A stretch of 64,000 nt of DNA from Mycobacterium sp. 852002-50816_SCH5313054-b. GTDB taxonomy: Bacteria > Actinomycetota > Actinomycetes > Mycobacteriales > Mycobacteriaceae. Location: positions 62,001 to 126,000 of the forward strand of contig NZ_LZIC01000030.1 in NCBI RefSeq assembly GCF_001667185.1, written 5' to 3'. Shown piece after piece: positions 37,784 to 47,537 of this stretch; position 1 is the first letter of the stretch, and the number at the start of each line of letters is the position of its first letter. The notes under the pieces are model-generated. The model searched no databases, was not told where the DNA came from, and saw only the letters and a program-made list of their open reading frames with translations. The position numbers were made by a program, and so were the translations under genes.

Positions 37784-38911
37784 TCAGCTACCGACCGTCA
37801 GGCCGACCTTCTGGAACTCCTTGAGATCGCAATAACCGGCCTTGGCCATCGAGCGGCGCAGGCCGCCGACCAGATTCAGGCTGCCGAACGGGTCGTCGGA
37901 GGGGCCGCCGAGCACCTGCCGCAGCGGCGGGCGCTCGCCGACCGCGATCTGTAGCAACGCCCCGCGCGGCAGCGACGGGTGCGCCGCCGCGGTCGGCCAG
38001 AACCATCCGCCGCCGAGCGCCTCGGCGGATTCGGCCAGCGGCGTGCCCAGCACCACGGCGTCGGCGCCGCACGCGATGGCCTTGGCCAGCTCGCCGGAGG
38101 TGTGGATGTCGCCGTCGGCCAGCACGTGCACGTAGCGGCCACCGGTCTCGTCGAGGTATTCGCGGCGCGCGGCCGCGGCGTCGGCGATCGCGGTGGCCAT
38201 CGGCACGCTGATGCCCAGCACCTCGTCGCTGGTGGTCACCCCGCGGGTGGAGCCGTAGCCGACGATCACGCCGGCGGCGCCGGTGCGCATCAGGTGCAGC
38301 GCGGTGCGGTGATCCAGCACCCCGCCGGCGACCACGGGGACGTCGAGCTCGGAGATGAAGGTCTTCAAATTCAGCGGCTCGCCATCGCTGGCGACCCGCT
38401 CGGCCGAGACGATGGTGCCCTGGATGACCAGCAGGTCGATCCCGGCCTGCAGCAGCGCCGGCGTCAGCGCCTGCGCGTTTTGCGGGCTGACCCGCACCGC
38501 GGTGGTCACGCCCGCCTCGCGGATGCGCGCGACCGCCGAACCCAGCAGTTCGGGGTCCAGCGGCGCGGCGTGCAGCTCCTGCAGCAGCCGGATCGCCGCC
38601 GAGGGTTCCGGCTCCTTCTCGGCGGCCTCGAGCAGCTGCGCGATCTTGGCCTCGACGTCGGCGTGCCGGCCGATCAGCCCCTCGCCGTTGAGCACGCCCA
38701 GCCCGCCGAGGCGGCCCAGCTCGATGGCGAACTCCGGCGACACCAGCGCGTCGGTCGGATGCGCGATGACGGGGATCTCGAACCGGTAGGCGTCCAGCTG
38801 CCACGCCGTCGACACGTCCTGCGAGGAGCGGGTGCGCCGCGACGGCACGATGCTGATCTCGCTGAGCTCATAGGTGCGACGGGCGACGCGGCCCATCCCG
38901 ATCTCGACCAT
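37784..38911 (-). CDS. guaB3: GuaB3, IMP dehydrogenase family protein without catalytic Cys
   Basis: A 375-residue protein, exactly as long as Rv3410c when started at ATG 38911; GTG 38929, which overlaps the guaB2 stop, is an alternative. It is an IMPDH/GMPR-type barrel (FEIPVIAHPTDALVSPEFA, then GGYVHVLADGDIHTSGELAKA-type phosphate loop) but lacks the CBS pair. Where GuaB2 has GSICTT it has GYGSTRGVTT, so the nucleophilic Cys is missing. It is therefore unlikely to be an ordinary IMP dehydrogenase; its reaction is not settled by the sequence. Confidence 0.93.
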   Translation of the reverse strand: MVEIGMGRVARRTYELSEISIVPSRRTRSSQDVSTAWQLDAYRFEIPVIAHPTDALVSPEFAIELGRLGGLGVLNGEGLIGRHADVEAKIAQLLEAAEKEPEPSAAIRLLQELHAAPLDPELLGSAVARIREAGVTTAVRVSPQNAQALTPALLQAGIDLLVIQGTIVSAERVASDGEPLNLKTFISELDVPVVAGGVLDHRTALHLMRTGAAGVIVGYGSTRGVTTSDEVLGISVPMATAIADAAAARREYLDETGGRYVHVLADGDIHTSGELAKAIACGADAVVLGTPLAESAEALGGGWFWPTAAAHPSLPRGALLQIAVGERPPLRQVLGGPSDDPFGSLNLVGGLRRSMAKAGYCDLKEFQKVGLTVGS

Positions 38912-38925
38912 GGCCAATTCGCTGC

Positions 38926-41097
<2,172 letters not shown>

Positions 41098-41111
41098 CCG
41101 CCGCTAGATTT

Positions 41112-41327
41112 ATGGCGACGACCCGCCGCGCCCGGCTCCGCCGCGCTTGCGATCGCCGCTAGCTCGATGGCGACGACCCGCCGCGCCCGGCTCCGCCGCG
41201 CTTGCGATCGCCGCTAGCTCGATGGCGGCGACCCGCCGCGCCCGGCTCCGCCGCGCTTGCGATCGCCGCTAGCTCGATGGCGGCGACCCGCCGCGCCCGG
41301 CTCCGCCGCGCTTGCGATCGCCGCTAG
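41112..41327. repeat. Four tandem copies of a 55-bp repeat
   Basis: Units begin ATGGCGACGACCCGCC at 41112, 41167, 41222 and 41277, an exact 55-base period. The second pair carries GGCGGCG in place of GGCGACG; otherwise the copies are essentially identical. Each ends GATCGCCGCTAG plus CTCG, the last copy running into the rsdA stop codon (41324-41326). A preceding CCGCTAG at 41101 suggests slippage expansion. The array fills the gap between convergent genes. Confidence 0.93.
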
Positions 41328-42133
41328 GGCGTTTCGTCCGGTGCCACCGAGGACGGCGTGGACGAGTGGCCGTGATGCCGGTGCCGACCCGAGGACGGAC
41401 TCGTCGTTGCGGGGCTTGTCGGGCTCGTCGATGCGCTCGGTGTCGGAGCCGTTGTGCCGGCCACCGTCGGCGGTGTGGTCGTGCGACCGGGCGAGACCGG
41501 CGGCGTCGACGATGCGGCCGGCGCCTTGGGCTTTGGCGCGGCGGGCGGCACCGTCGCGTTCGGGTTGCGCGATTCCACGCGGGTGTTGAGCAAATTCACC
41601 TCGTCCAGCAGGTCGTTCCTGCTGGCCCCGTCGTTCATGGATTGCACGGTGCCGCTGACCTGGGCCAGCTGGTTCTGGGCCTGGGCCCACTGGCCCTGGT
41701 CGATCATTTGCTGAACCTTCGCCAGTTCGGCCTTGGCGGACAGCTCGATCTGGCTGTCGTTGACCCTCGGCTGGTCGTAGAACATCGCGTGCAGCCCGTA
41801 CAGCGCGTCCCCGGGACGGGCCTCGACGACCATGGCGCCAAACCCGCTCAGCGCCAGCAATGTTGCGGCGACCGACCCGACCGTCGCCAGGCCGCGGCGC
41901 GCGCGCTTGCGCTCGGCGAGCCCGGTGTGCAGCGCTTCGATCGCCTCCTCCGGCGACACCAGCGCGCTGGCGGGCGGCCACCGCAGGTCGTCGCGCCAGT
42001 CTTCGAGCAGGACGGCCAGCGCTTCGAAATTGGGGTCGTTGGCGTCGTCCAGGTCGACCGAGCTGCGTTCGGCGAGCGCGTCGAGGAGCAGGTCGGTTTG
42101 CGCGAACTCATCCAAAGACTCAGGCATAGTCAC
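41324..42133 (-). CDS. rsdA: Anti-sigma-D factor RsdA
   Basis: A 269-residue membrane anti-sigma factor. The N-terminal cytoplasmic part (DEFAQTDLLLDALAER, WRDDLRWPP) binds the sigma factor. One transmembrane helix lies near residues 80-105 (GLATVGSVAATLLALSGFGA), followed by a helical periplasmic segment and a tail of about 75 residues rich in Pro, Thr and Ser that ends in a His cluster. Its start overlaps the sigD stop by 14 bases. In M. tuberculosis (Rv3413c, 299 residues) it is degraded via ClpXP to free SigD. Its stop codon lies inside the last 55-bp repeat. Confidence 0.92.
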   Translation of the reverse strand: MTMPESLDEFAQTDLLLDALAERSSVDLDDANDPNFEALAVLLEDWRDDLRWPPASALVSPEEAIEALHTGLAERKRARRGLATVGSVAATLLALSGFGAMVVEARPGDALYGLHAMFYDQPRVNDSQIELSAKAELAKVQQMIDQGQWAQAQNQLAQVSGTVQSMNDGASRNDLLDEVNLLNTRVESRNPNATVPPAAPKPKAPAASSTPPVSPGRTTTPPTVAGTTAPTPSASTSPTSPATTSPSSGRHRHHGHSSTPSSVAPDETP

Positions 42134-42695
42134 CTGCCGCGACGATTTCGGATTTGAGCCGGGACAGCGCCCGGTGCTGGGCCACCCGGACCGCTCCGGT
42201 GGTGCTGCCGACGGCGGCGGCGGTCTCCTCGGCGGACAGGCCGACGACCACGCGCAGGATCAGGATCTCGCGCTGCTTGGCGGGCAGGATCTCGAGCAGT
42301 TCGTTCATGCGGCTGACCGAATCGGCCTCGATGGCCCGCTGTTCCGGCCCCGCCTCGGGAGACCAGCGCTCCGGAACGGTTTCCGCGGGGTAGGCGCGGT
42401 CACGGCCGGCGGCCCGGTGGGCATCGGCGATCTTGTGGGCCGCAATGCCGTAGAGGAAAGCCAGGAACGGGCGCCCGCGCTCGCGGTACCGCGGCAACGC
42501 CGTGATGGTGGCCAAACACACCTCCTGAGCCACGTCGTCTGCTGAGAGACCACCCCGTTCGACTGTGCCGACGCGCGCCCGGCAATATCGCACGACGATC
42601 GGACGGATGGTCTCCAGCACCTCCCGTAGGGCGTTCCGGTCTCCCGCCACGGCCTCCGCAACCACAGCGTCGAGACGTTCCCCTTGAATTGTCAT
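42120..42695 (-). CDS. sigD: ECF sigma factor SigD
   Basis: An extracytoplasmic-function sigma factor. Region 2 includes YCRARVGTVERGGLSADDVAQEV and PFLAFLYGIAAHKIAD; region 4 includes LPAKQREILILRVVVGLSAEE and GAVRVAQHRAL. ATG 42695 gives 191 residues. M. tuberculosis SigD is annotated with 212, but its upstream start has no counterpart here; a TTG six codons earlier is an alternative. The four-residue ending GDYA is identical. It is cotranscribed with its anti-sigma factor. Confidence 0.95.
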   Translation of the reverse strand: MTIQGERLDAVVAEAVAGDRNALREVLETIRPIVVRYCRARVGTVERGGLSADDVAQEVCLATITALPRYRERGRPFLAFLYGIAAHKIADAHRAAGRDRAYPAETVPERWSPEAGPEQRAIEADSVSRMNELLEILPAKQREILILRVVVGLSAEETAAAVGSTTGAVRVAQHRALSRLKSEIVAAGDYA

Positions 42696-42776
42696 CGACG
42701 GCGGTATCTCCAACGTTACGAACGGGACACATCGCGGGCTAACTGTCGAAATGACAATAACGGGCCGAAGGCCGTT

Positions 42777-43607
42777 TTAAGCGCAACGCCACGCGCCCCC
42801 GGCGCGCCGCACCTGGCCTGCGCAGATATCGCGAATTTCTCGCAATTTTTGTGCTGAAAACGTGACACTTTCGATGTCGATCAGCAAGCAAGCCAACGCC
42901 CAACGAAGCGGTATCAGAGTCAGGCGGCCGGTGGCGTCCAGCGCCGCCTCCGCGACCGCGCGGGCGCGCTCGATGTCGCCGGCGCTGCACAGCGCCGCGG
43001 CCCGCACCACGTCGCTTTTCACCCGGTGCCGCGCCGACGGCTGGCCCATCGCGTCGGCCAGCTCCACGGCTTCTTCGGCGTTCCGCAGGGCCGACTTGCC
43101 GTCGCCGGAGGCCATCGCCAGCTCGGCGGCCACCCACCCTCGGCGCACCGGCAGCCGGTCGGGGATCGCACCGGGCGACAGGTCCACACGACGCAACAAC
43201 GTTGCGGCGGCGGCGAAGCGGCCGATGCCCAGCGCGTCTGCCGCCAGCCCGATCAGCGCGTCGGCGCAGGCCTCCGGATCCCCGCCGGCCAGCGCCATCG
43301 CGCGCCCGTCCCAGCCCCGCGCCAACGAATGCCAGCCGAGCTGGCGCAGGAACGACCCCTGGGTGCTGTGCGCCAACGACGCCCACCGGCCGTCCGCGCC
43401 GCCGCGGCGCAGCGCCGCCAGGTCCCGGTAGGCGCTGCCGTAGCGGCCCTGCCCACCCGCCGCGACGGCGCGCAACCACAGCTGCTCCGGGCCGGTCGCG
43501 GCCGGCAGCGGCCAGCTGCCGGGCCGGTCCCCGAGCGCGGCGGCGGCCAGTGTGCTGTGAATCACCGAAGTGTGACGAGTTTCAATCACGGTGATAGTAG
43601 TAAACAC
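42777..43607 (-). CDS. Conserved hypothetical protein with TPR-like helical repeats (Rv3415c-like)
   Basis: A 276-residue alpha-helical protein, close to the length of Rv3415c, rich in Ala and Arg with repeated helix pairs such as LIGLAADALGIGRFAAAATLL and CSAGDIERARAVAEAAL, which suggest tetratricopeptide-like packing. No enzymatic motif is seen. GTG 43607 gives MFTTITVIETRHTSV; internal GTG codons are possible starts. It lies between sigD and whiB3 as in M. tuberculosis. Function unknown. Confidence 0.8.
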   Translation of the reverse strand: MFTTITVIETRHTSVIHSTLAAAALGDRPGSWPLPAATGPEQLWLRAVAAGGQGRYGSAYRDLAALRRGGADGRWASLAHSTQGSFLRQLGWHSLARGWDGRAMALAGGDPEACADALIGLAADALGIGRFAAAATLLRRVDLSPGAIPDRLPVRRGWVAAELAMASGDGKSALRNAEEAVELADAMGQPSARHRVKSDVVRAAALCSAGDIERARAVAEAALDATGRLTLIPLRWALACLLIDIESVTFSAQKLREIRDICAGQVRRAGGAWRCA

Positions 43608-43954
43608 TTCGTGGTGTCCGTGTTACCGAACTGTTAATCACTATCCGCCGCGTACTAATTACTTCCGCCCCCGCTCCGCCCGTTGAGCTGGGAAATCGCG
43701 GTCCGGCCAAGCCCCTGGTAGCAGGGTTTACGGTCGCCGAATGGGTGGCAGATGAACGGCGAGTTAAATTTGCTACAACGCTTACATACTTTGCCGACCT
43801 AAGTGGCTATTGACGGAAATTCGCTCACGGCCCTAAGTTCTAGTTTGTCGGGTAGTCATCGGTGACGCCACTCCAAAATCAGTTGCACAACCGCTTTTCG
43901 GGCGCTTCGCGACCTGTCCTTCTGGGGCGTGCCGTGCAGAGAGGGAATGATCCA
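43608..43954. other. Divergent control region and long whiB3 leader
   Basis: These 347 bases between Rv3415c-like and whiB3 genes are AT-richer than their neighbours and hold no gene I can support. A promoter-like pair lies at 43810-43839. The leader would be about 110 bases long. A rightward frame that would extend WhiB3 by 31 residues (from GTG 43862) is not conserved in type and is discounted. Confidence 0.6.
43810..43839 (+). promoter_or_regulatory. Candidate SigA-type promoter of whiB3
   Basis: TTGACG at 43810-43815 and TAAGTT at 43834-43839 are separated by 18 bases and fit the mycobacterial -35 and TANNNT -10 patterns. Transcription would start near 43846, leaving a leader of about 110 bases before the ATG. 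Confidence 0.5.
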
Positions 43955-44263
43955 ATGCCACAGCCTGAGCAGCTACCCGGGCCCAACGCCGACATCTGGA
44001 ACTGGCAACTGCAGGGCCTGTGCCGCGGCGTCGATTCGTCGATGTTCTTTCACCCCGACGGCGAGCGTGGCCGCGCGCGCATGCAGCGCGAGCAGCGCGC
44101 CAAGGAGATGTGCCGGCAGTGCCCGGTCATTCAGGAGTGCCGTTCGCACGCGCTGGAAGTCGGTGAGCCCTACGGCGTGTGGGGCGGCCTGTCGGAAGCC
44201 GAGCGCGACATGCTCCTCAAGGGCGACATCGGCCGCACCCGCGGCATCCGCCGCTCGGCCTGA
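43955..44263 (+). CDS. whiB3: Iron-sulfur redox regulator WhiB3
   Basis: A 102-residue Wbl protein, the same length as M. tuberculosis Rv3416. Cys23, Cys53, Cys56 and Cys62 (GLCRG; MCRQCPVIQEC) hold the 4Fe-4S cluster, followed by GVWGGL and a basic C-terminus GRTRGIRR that contacts DNA. In M. tuberculosis it senses oxygen and nitric oxide and controls polyketide lipid synthesis with SigA. ATG 43955 is preceded by AGAGGGA. Confidence 0.97.
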   Translation: MPQPEQLPGPNADIWNWQLQGLCRGVDSSMFFHPDGERGRARMQREQRAKEMCRQCPVIQECRSHALEVGEPYGVWGGLSEAERDMLLKGDIGRTRGIRRSA

Positions 44264-44498
44264 TCTTCGGCCCGCTCTCCCCTGGCCGCTGCGCGGCTGG
44301 GGGCCCACCACGCGCCCCATTAGTCGGGTGAACAATTCGCGGGCGCTCTACGTGTTCTAGTCGTGGACTGAGCCGCTGACCGGTCGCGGTCCATGGTCGA
44401 TGCGGTGTCGAGATCCGCTGCGCCGCGTCGGTCCAGGTTCGGGCGTTCCGTCGGTCGGGGGCCCGCGTCGGTTCGCTCACGTGCACAGGAGGAGTGCC

Positions 44499-45395
44499 GT
44501 GGTGCAACGGTCACGCCATTTTTCAGATCGCCTACGAGCAACCCTCGGACAGCAGGAGTGGTTGGATCGGCCGAGCTACCGGCTCGAGCACGGTCTGACA
44601 TTTCTCTTCGCCGCCTTGGGCCGATACCGGGACCGCGTCAGCAACGCGTTGCATGGCACCTGGCTCGGTCATCCCCTGCATCCGGCGCTGACGTCCGTGC
44701 CCACCGGGGCGGTGACCACGACGGTCGCCATGGACGCGGCCGGTCTGCTTCCGGGTCGCACCCCGCAGTGGCGCGACGCGTCGAGGTTTGCGTTGGGCGT
44801 CGGAATCCTCGGAAGCGTCGGCGCGGCCGCCACGGGTCTGACGGACTGGCAGCACACGCATGAGCAGTCGCGCCGGATCGGTCTTGTCCATGGCGTCCTG
44901 AACGCGGTCGCGACCGGTCTTTACGCGATGTCCTGGTGGGACCGCCGCCGCGACCGTCACCTGCGTGGGATGGCAAGCAGCGCTTTGGGTTATGGCATCA
45001 CGCTCGGTAGCGGCTACCTGGGTGGCGCTTTGGTGTTCGGGTCGGCCACCGGCGTAGATCGCGCCGGCACGAGGCTGAGCGCCGCCCGCTGGACGCCGGT
45101 GCTGCCGGCAACGGCACTGGACGGCCAGCCGCAGTGGGTCGAGGTCGACGGCGTCGGCGTGGTTCTGTATCGCAACGACGATCGGGTGCTGGCCGTCGGT
45201 GAGCGCTGCCCCCACCTGGGCGCACCGATGTGTGACGGCTGGATCGACCGCGACCGCATCGTGTGTCCCTGGCATGGTTCCAGGTTCGCGTGCGAATCCG
45301 GGCAGGTGCTGCGCGGCCCGGCGACAGCGCCGCTCCCGAGGTACCCGGCCAGAATACGCGACGGATTCGTCGAGGTGCATGGAGTGGCGAAATGA
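44499..45395 (+). CDS. Membrane protein with DUF2231 and Rieske 2Fe-2S domains
   Basis: A 298-residue protein in two parts. Residues about 45-190 are a DUF2231-type membrane region with several hydrophobic helices (HPALTSVPTGAVTTTVAMD, GILGSVGAAATGLTDWQ). The C-terminal 100 residues are a Rieske domain whose cluster ligands are CPHLG and CPWHGS, 17 residues apart. GTG 44499 has AGGAGG at ideal distance. Its end overlaps a hemerythrin gene (ATGA). A membrane electron carrier working with a diiron oxygen-binding protein is a plausible but unproven reading. Confidence 0.88.
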   Translation: MVQRSRHFSDRLRATLGQQEWLDRPSYRLEHGLTFLFAALGRYRDRVSNALHGTWLGHPLHPALTSVPTGAVTTTVAMDAAGLLPGRTPQWRDASRFALGVGILGSVGAAATGLTDWQHTHEQSRRIGLVHGVLNAVATGLYAMSWWDRRRDRHLRGMASSALGYGITLGSGYLGGALVFGSATGVDRAGTRLSAARWTPVLPATALDGQPQWVEVDGVGVVLYRNDDRVLAVGERCPHLGAPMCDGWIDRDRIVCPWHGSRFACESGQVLRGPATAPLPRYPARIRDGFVEVHGVAK

Positions 45396-45871
45396 ACGCC
45401 TACGACGTGCTTTTCGAGCACCACAAGGTATTGCGCGGACTCTGCGAGAAGATCACCGCAATACCGCCGGACACTGACGAACGGCAAGACGCTCTCGACG
45501 AACTGTTGATCGAGCTGGACATCCATATGCGTATCGAGGACGACTTGTTCTATCCGGCGGTATCGGCGGCAACCGAACTCGTGGCGATCGCCCATGCCGA
45601 ACACCGCCAGGTCTGGGATCAGCTTGCCGCGCTCCTGCGGACGCCGCCAACCGCGCCCGAATACCAGGACGAATGGCACTCGTTCGTTCTGGTCCTCGAC
45701 GCCCATGCCAGCGAAGAGGAGCGCGACTTGTGCCCGCCCCCAATCGATCTGGACGGGGACATGCTCGACGCACTGGGCAACCACATGGTCGAGCGCATCG
45801 ACCGGTTACGTCAATCGGACGTTCACAAGCTCCGGGTGCGAGGCCGCAAGGCCCTGCTCAGCTCGCTGTAG
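45392..45871 (+). CDS. Hemerythrin HHE domain protein
   Basis: A 159-residue four-helix protein. Likely diiron ligands are visible in FEHHKVLRG, LDIHMRIEDDLFYPA, AEHRQVWD and LDAHASEEERDLCP, the pattern of HHE proteins that bind oxygen or nitric oxide or sense iron and oxygen. Start overlaps the stop of the Rieske gene, so the two are coupled. It ends three bases before the convergent SnoaL-like gene. Confidence 0.9.
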   Translation: MNAYDVLFEHHKVLRGLCEKITAIPPDTDERQDALDELLIELDIHMRIEDDLFYPAVSAATELVAIAHAEHRQVWDQLAALLRTPPTAPEYQDEWHSFVLVLDAHASEEERDLCPPPIDLDGDMLDALGNHMVERIDRLRQSDVHKLRVRGRKALLSSL

Positions 45872-45874
45872 CTG

Positions 45875-46294
45875 TCAGCTCGCCTCGCCGGTCTCGGCCG
45901 TCCACTGCGCGTATTCATTGCCGGCCGAGAGGTCCCAGAAAGTCGATGTGTGCAGCGAGCCGTCGTCGCCGAACTTGTAGACCTCGATGCTCTGAATGAC
46001 GGCCGGTTCGCCGTTCACGGCGCCCGAGTTGCGAATGACGGCCGCGCCGGTCGCGCCGCACACGTGAAGCAGGTCGATGCCCAGCTTCCAGTCGGCGTTC
46101 GGCGAGGCATCCCATACTTCACCCATGACGTCCCACCCGCGTTTGACCGGCGTGCCGACGGGGTCCTCCATCGTGACCTCACCCGGCACGACGCGTTTCC
46201 AGTGCCCGAGCCACGCCTCCTTGTCGCCGGCGTTCCACAACTGCACGTGCCGCTCGAGGGCGGCCCGGATCTCCTTGGCTGTGGGTGCTGACAT
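45875..46294 (-). CDS. SnoaL/NTF2-like protein
   Basis: A 139-residue cone-fold protein: an N-terminal helix (EIRAALERHVQLWNAGDKEAWLGHW) followed by strands with VTMEDPVGTPVKRGWDVM and IQSIEVYKFGDDG. Such proteins may be small isomerases, hydrolases or ligand binders; there is no residue pattern here that decides. AGGACGAG precedes the ATG on the reverse strand. It is separate from the two paralogous SnoaL-like genes at 51109 and 55351, to which it is only weakly similar. Confidence 0.82.
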   Translation of the reverse strand: MSAPTAKEIRAALERHVQLWNAGDKEAWLGHWKRVVPGEVTMEDPVGTPVKRGWDVMGEVWDASPNADWKLGIDLLHVCGATGAAVIRNSGAVNGEPAVIQSIEVYKFGDDGSLHTSTFWDLSAGNEYAQWTAETGEAS

Positions 46295-46405
46295 CTCGTC
46301 CTCCTAGTGCCGGTCCCCGCCTGCGATGAGCATTGCGCTCAGCGGCGAGTTTGCATAGGGGATTCGGCTCGTTTCGACCTTCGCCAATCGGGGTAGATCC
46401 GGTCA

Positions 46406-47143
46406 ATGAATAAGGGTTTAGTGTTTGCCACCGCGGCACTGACCGCGACGATCGCACCGTTAGCCGCCTGCGCAAGCCAGAGCGGCAACCAGTCCACTAC
46501 GTCACCGTCCTCCAGCCCGCCTGGCACCGAGAGGATGACCACGCAGGTGAAGAGCGCCGACGGGACTCAGGTCGCCAATGCCACCTTCGATTTCGCGAAC
46601 GGCTACGCGACGGTCACCGTGGAGGCCGGCCCCAACCAGGTCCTGAGCCCCGGTTTCCACGGGCTGCAGATCCACTCGGTGGGCAAGTGCGAGGGCACGG
46701 ATTTCAGCTCCGCCGGAAGCGTCTACCAGGCGCCGGGCCACACCGGTTCTCCCGCCAGCGGCGACCTGACCGCGTTGCAGGTGCGCTCCGACGGCTCGGC
46801 GAAACTCGTCACCACCAGTAACTCGTTCACCGCCGCGGACCTGAGAAGTAGCTCGGGTACCGCGCTGGTCATCCACCAGACCGCGGACAACCTCGGCACC
46901 ACCCCCACCGGCGAATCGAGCAAGCACATTGCCTGCGGTGTGATCGCCGCGGCGGCCGCGACGACGACCTCGTCGACCACCGAGACGACGAGCGTCACCA
47001 CGGTCACGACCACGACCGCCGTGCCACCGGCGTCGACGAGCACGAGCACCAGCACCGTCACGGTCACCAGCGCCCCGACGGTCACGTCGACGCCGAGCTA
47101 CACGGTGACGACGACGCCTCCGAGCCTTCCGCCCAGCCGCTGA
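46406..47143 (+). CDS. SodC-like lipoprotein with lost copper ligands and Thr-rich tail
   Basis: A 245-residue lipoprotein (lipobox LAAC, Cys near residue 22) whose middle is clearly Cu,Zn-superoxide-dismutase-like: SPGFHGLQIHSVGKCEG, PGHTGSPASGDL, LVIHQTADNLG and ACGVI. Compared with M. tuberculosis SodC, the first His of the HxH copper pair is Gln (LQIH) and the metal-bridging His of GGHYH is gone (GSVYQ). Two of four copper ligands are therefore missing and dismutase activity is doubtful. The last 65 residues are almost entirely Thr, Ser, Val and Pro. A Cys-repeat protein gene follows 14 bases later. Confidence 0.88.
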   Translation: MNKGLVFATAALTATIAPLAACASQSGNQSTTSPSSSPPGTERMTTQVKSADGTQVANATFDFANGYATVTVEAGPNQVLSPGFHGLQIHSVGKCEGTDFSSAGSVYQAPGHTGSPASGDLTALQVRSDGSAKLVTTSNSFTAADLRSSSGTALVIHQTADNLGTTPTGESSKHIACGVIAAAAATTTSSTTETTSVTTVTTTTAVPPASTSTSTSTVTVTSAPTVTSTPSYTVTTTPPSLPPSR

Positions 47144-47157
47144 GCGCCGCCGACCAC

Positions 47158-47523
47158 GTGGCCAACTCGGTTAACGGCAACAGCGATCTGGCCCACCCCG
47201 AATCCACGGGGGCGAACACCGCGGTCGTCGGGTCGGTGGCGACCGTGGCCAGCGCCGCAGTCGCCGGTTCGGCGGCCACCGTGGCCAGCGCCGCCGTGGC
47301 CGGATCGGCGGCGACCGTGGCCAGCGCCGCCGTGGCCGGATCGATCGCCACGGCCGGCAGCGCGGCCATTGCCGGCAGCATCGCGTGTGTCGCGTGCGCG
47401 CTCTGCAAGCGTTGTGTCGCGTGCCTGGGTTGCTTCGGTTGCACAAATTGCGTCGGGTGCGTGGGGTGCTACAACTGCTCGGGCGTGCGCTTCGCGGCCG
47501 GCCTTCGCGACGTACACGTCTGA
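47158..47523 (+). CDS. Small repeat protein with eleven cysteines at a strict three-residue period
   Basis: I do not recognise this 121-residue protein. After a polar start, residues 22-65 consist of 12-residue units of the type VASAAVAGSAAT made of Ala, Gly, Ser, Val and Thr. The same three-residue register then continues as ACVACALCKRCVACLGC and FGCTNCVGCVGCYNC: eleven Cys, each third residue. A short tail SGVRFAAGLRDVHV ends it. No signal peptide is seen with GTG 47158, although the open frame continues upstream without a standard start. It follows the SodC-like gene by 14 bases. A repeat-stacked fold with a cysteine ladder binding metal or forming disulfides is a guess. Confidence 0.7.
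   Translation: MANSVNGNSDLAHPESTGANTAVVGSVATVASAAVAGSAATVASAAVAGSAATVASAAVAGSIATAGSAAIAGSIACVACALCKRCVACLGCFGCTNCVGCVGCYNCSGVRFAAGLRDVHV
47221..47352 (+). repeat. 36-bp tandem repeat inside the Cys-repeat gene
   Basis: Units start at 47245, 47281 and 47317, each beginning GTGGCCAGCGCCGC, with a partial unit at 47221-47244. They encode the 12-residue Ala/Val/Gly/Ser repeats. Units 2 and 3 are identical for 24 bases, so the array probably grew by recent duplication. Confidence 0.88.
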
Positions 47524-47537
47524 GACGCGTTGGCGCG

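Noticed and set aside
41112..41327. Tandem repeats considered as a CRISPR array
   Set aside because: Units are contiguous with no unique spacers, and no cas genes are present.
43862..43954. 31-residue N-terminal extension of WhiB3
   Set aside because: The extension is unlike WhiB proteins, and ATG 43955 gives the exact 102-residue length with a good ribosome binding site.
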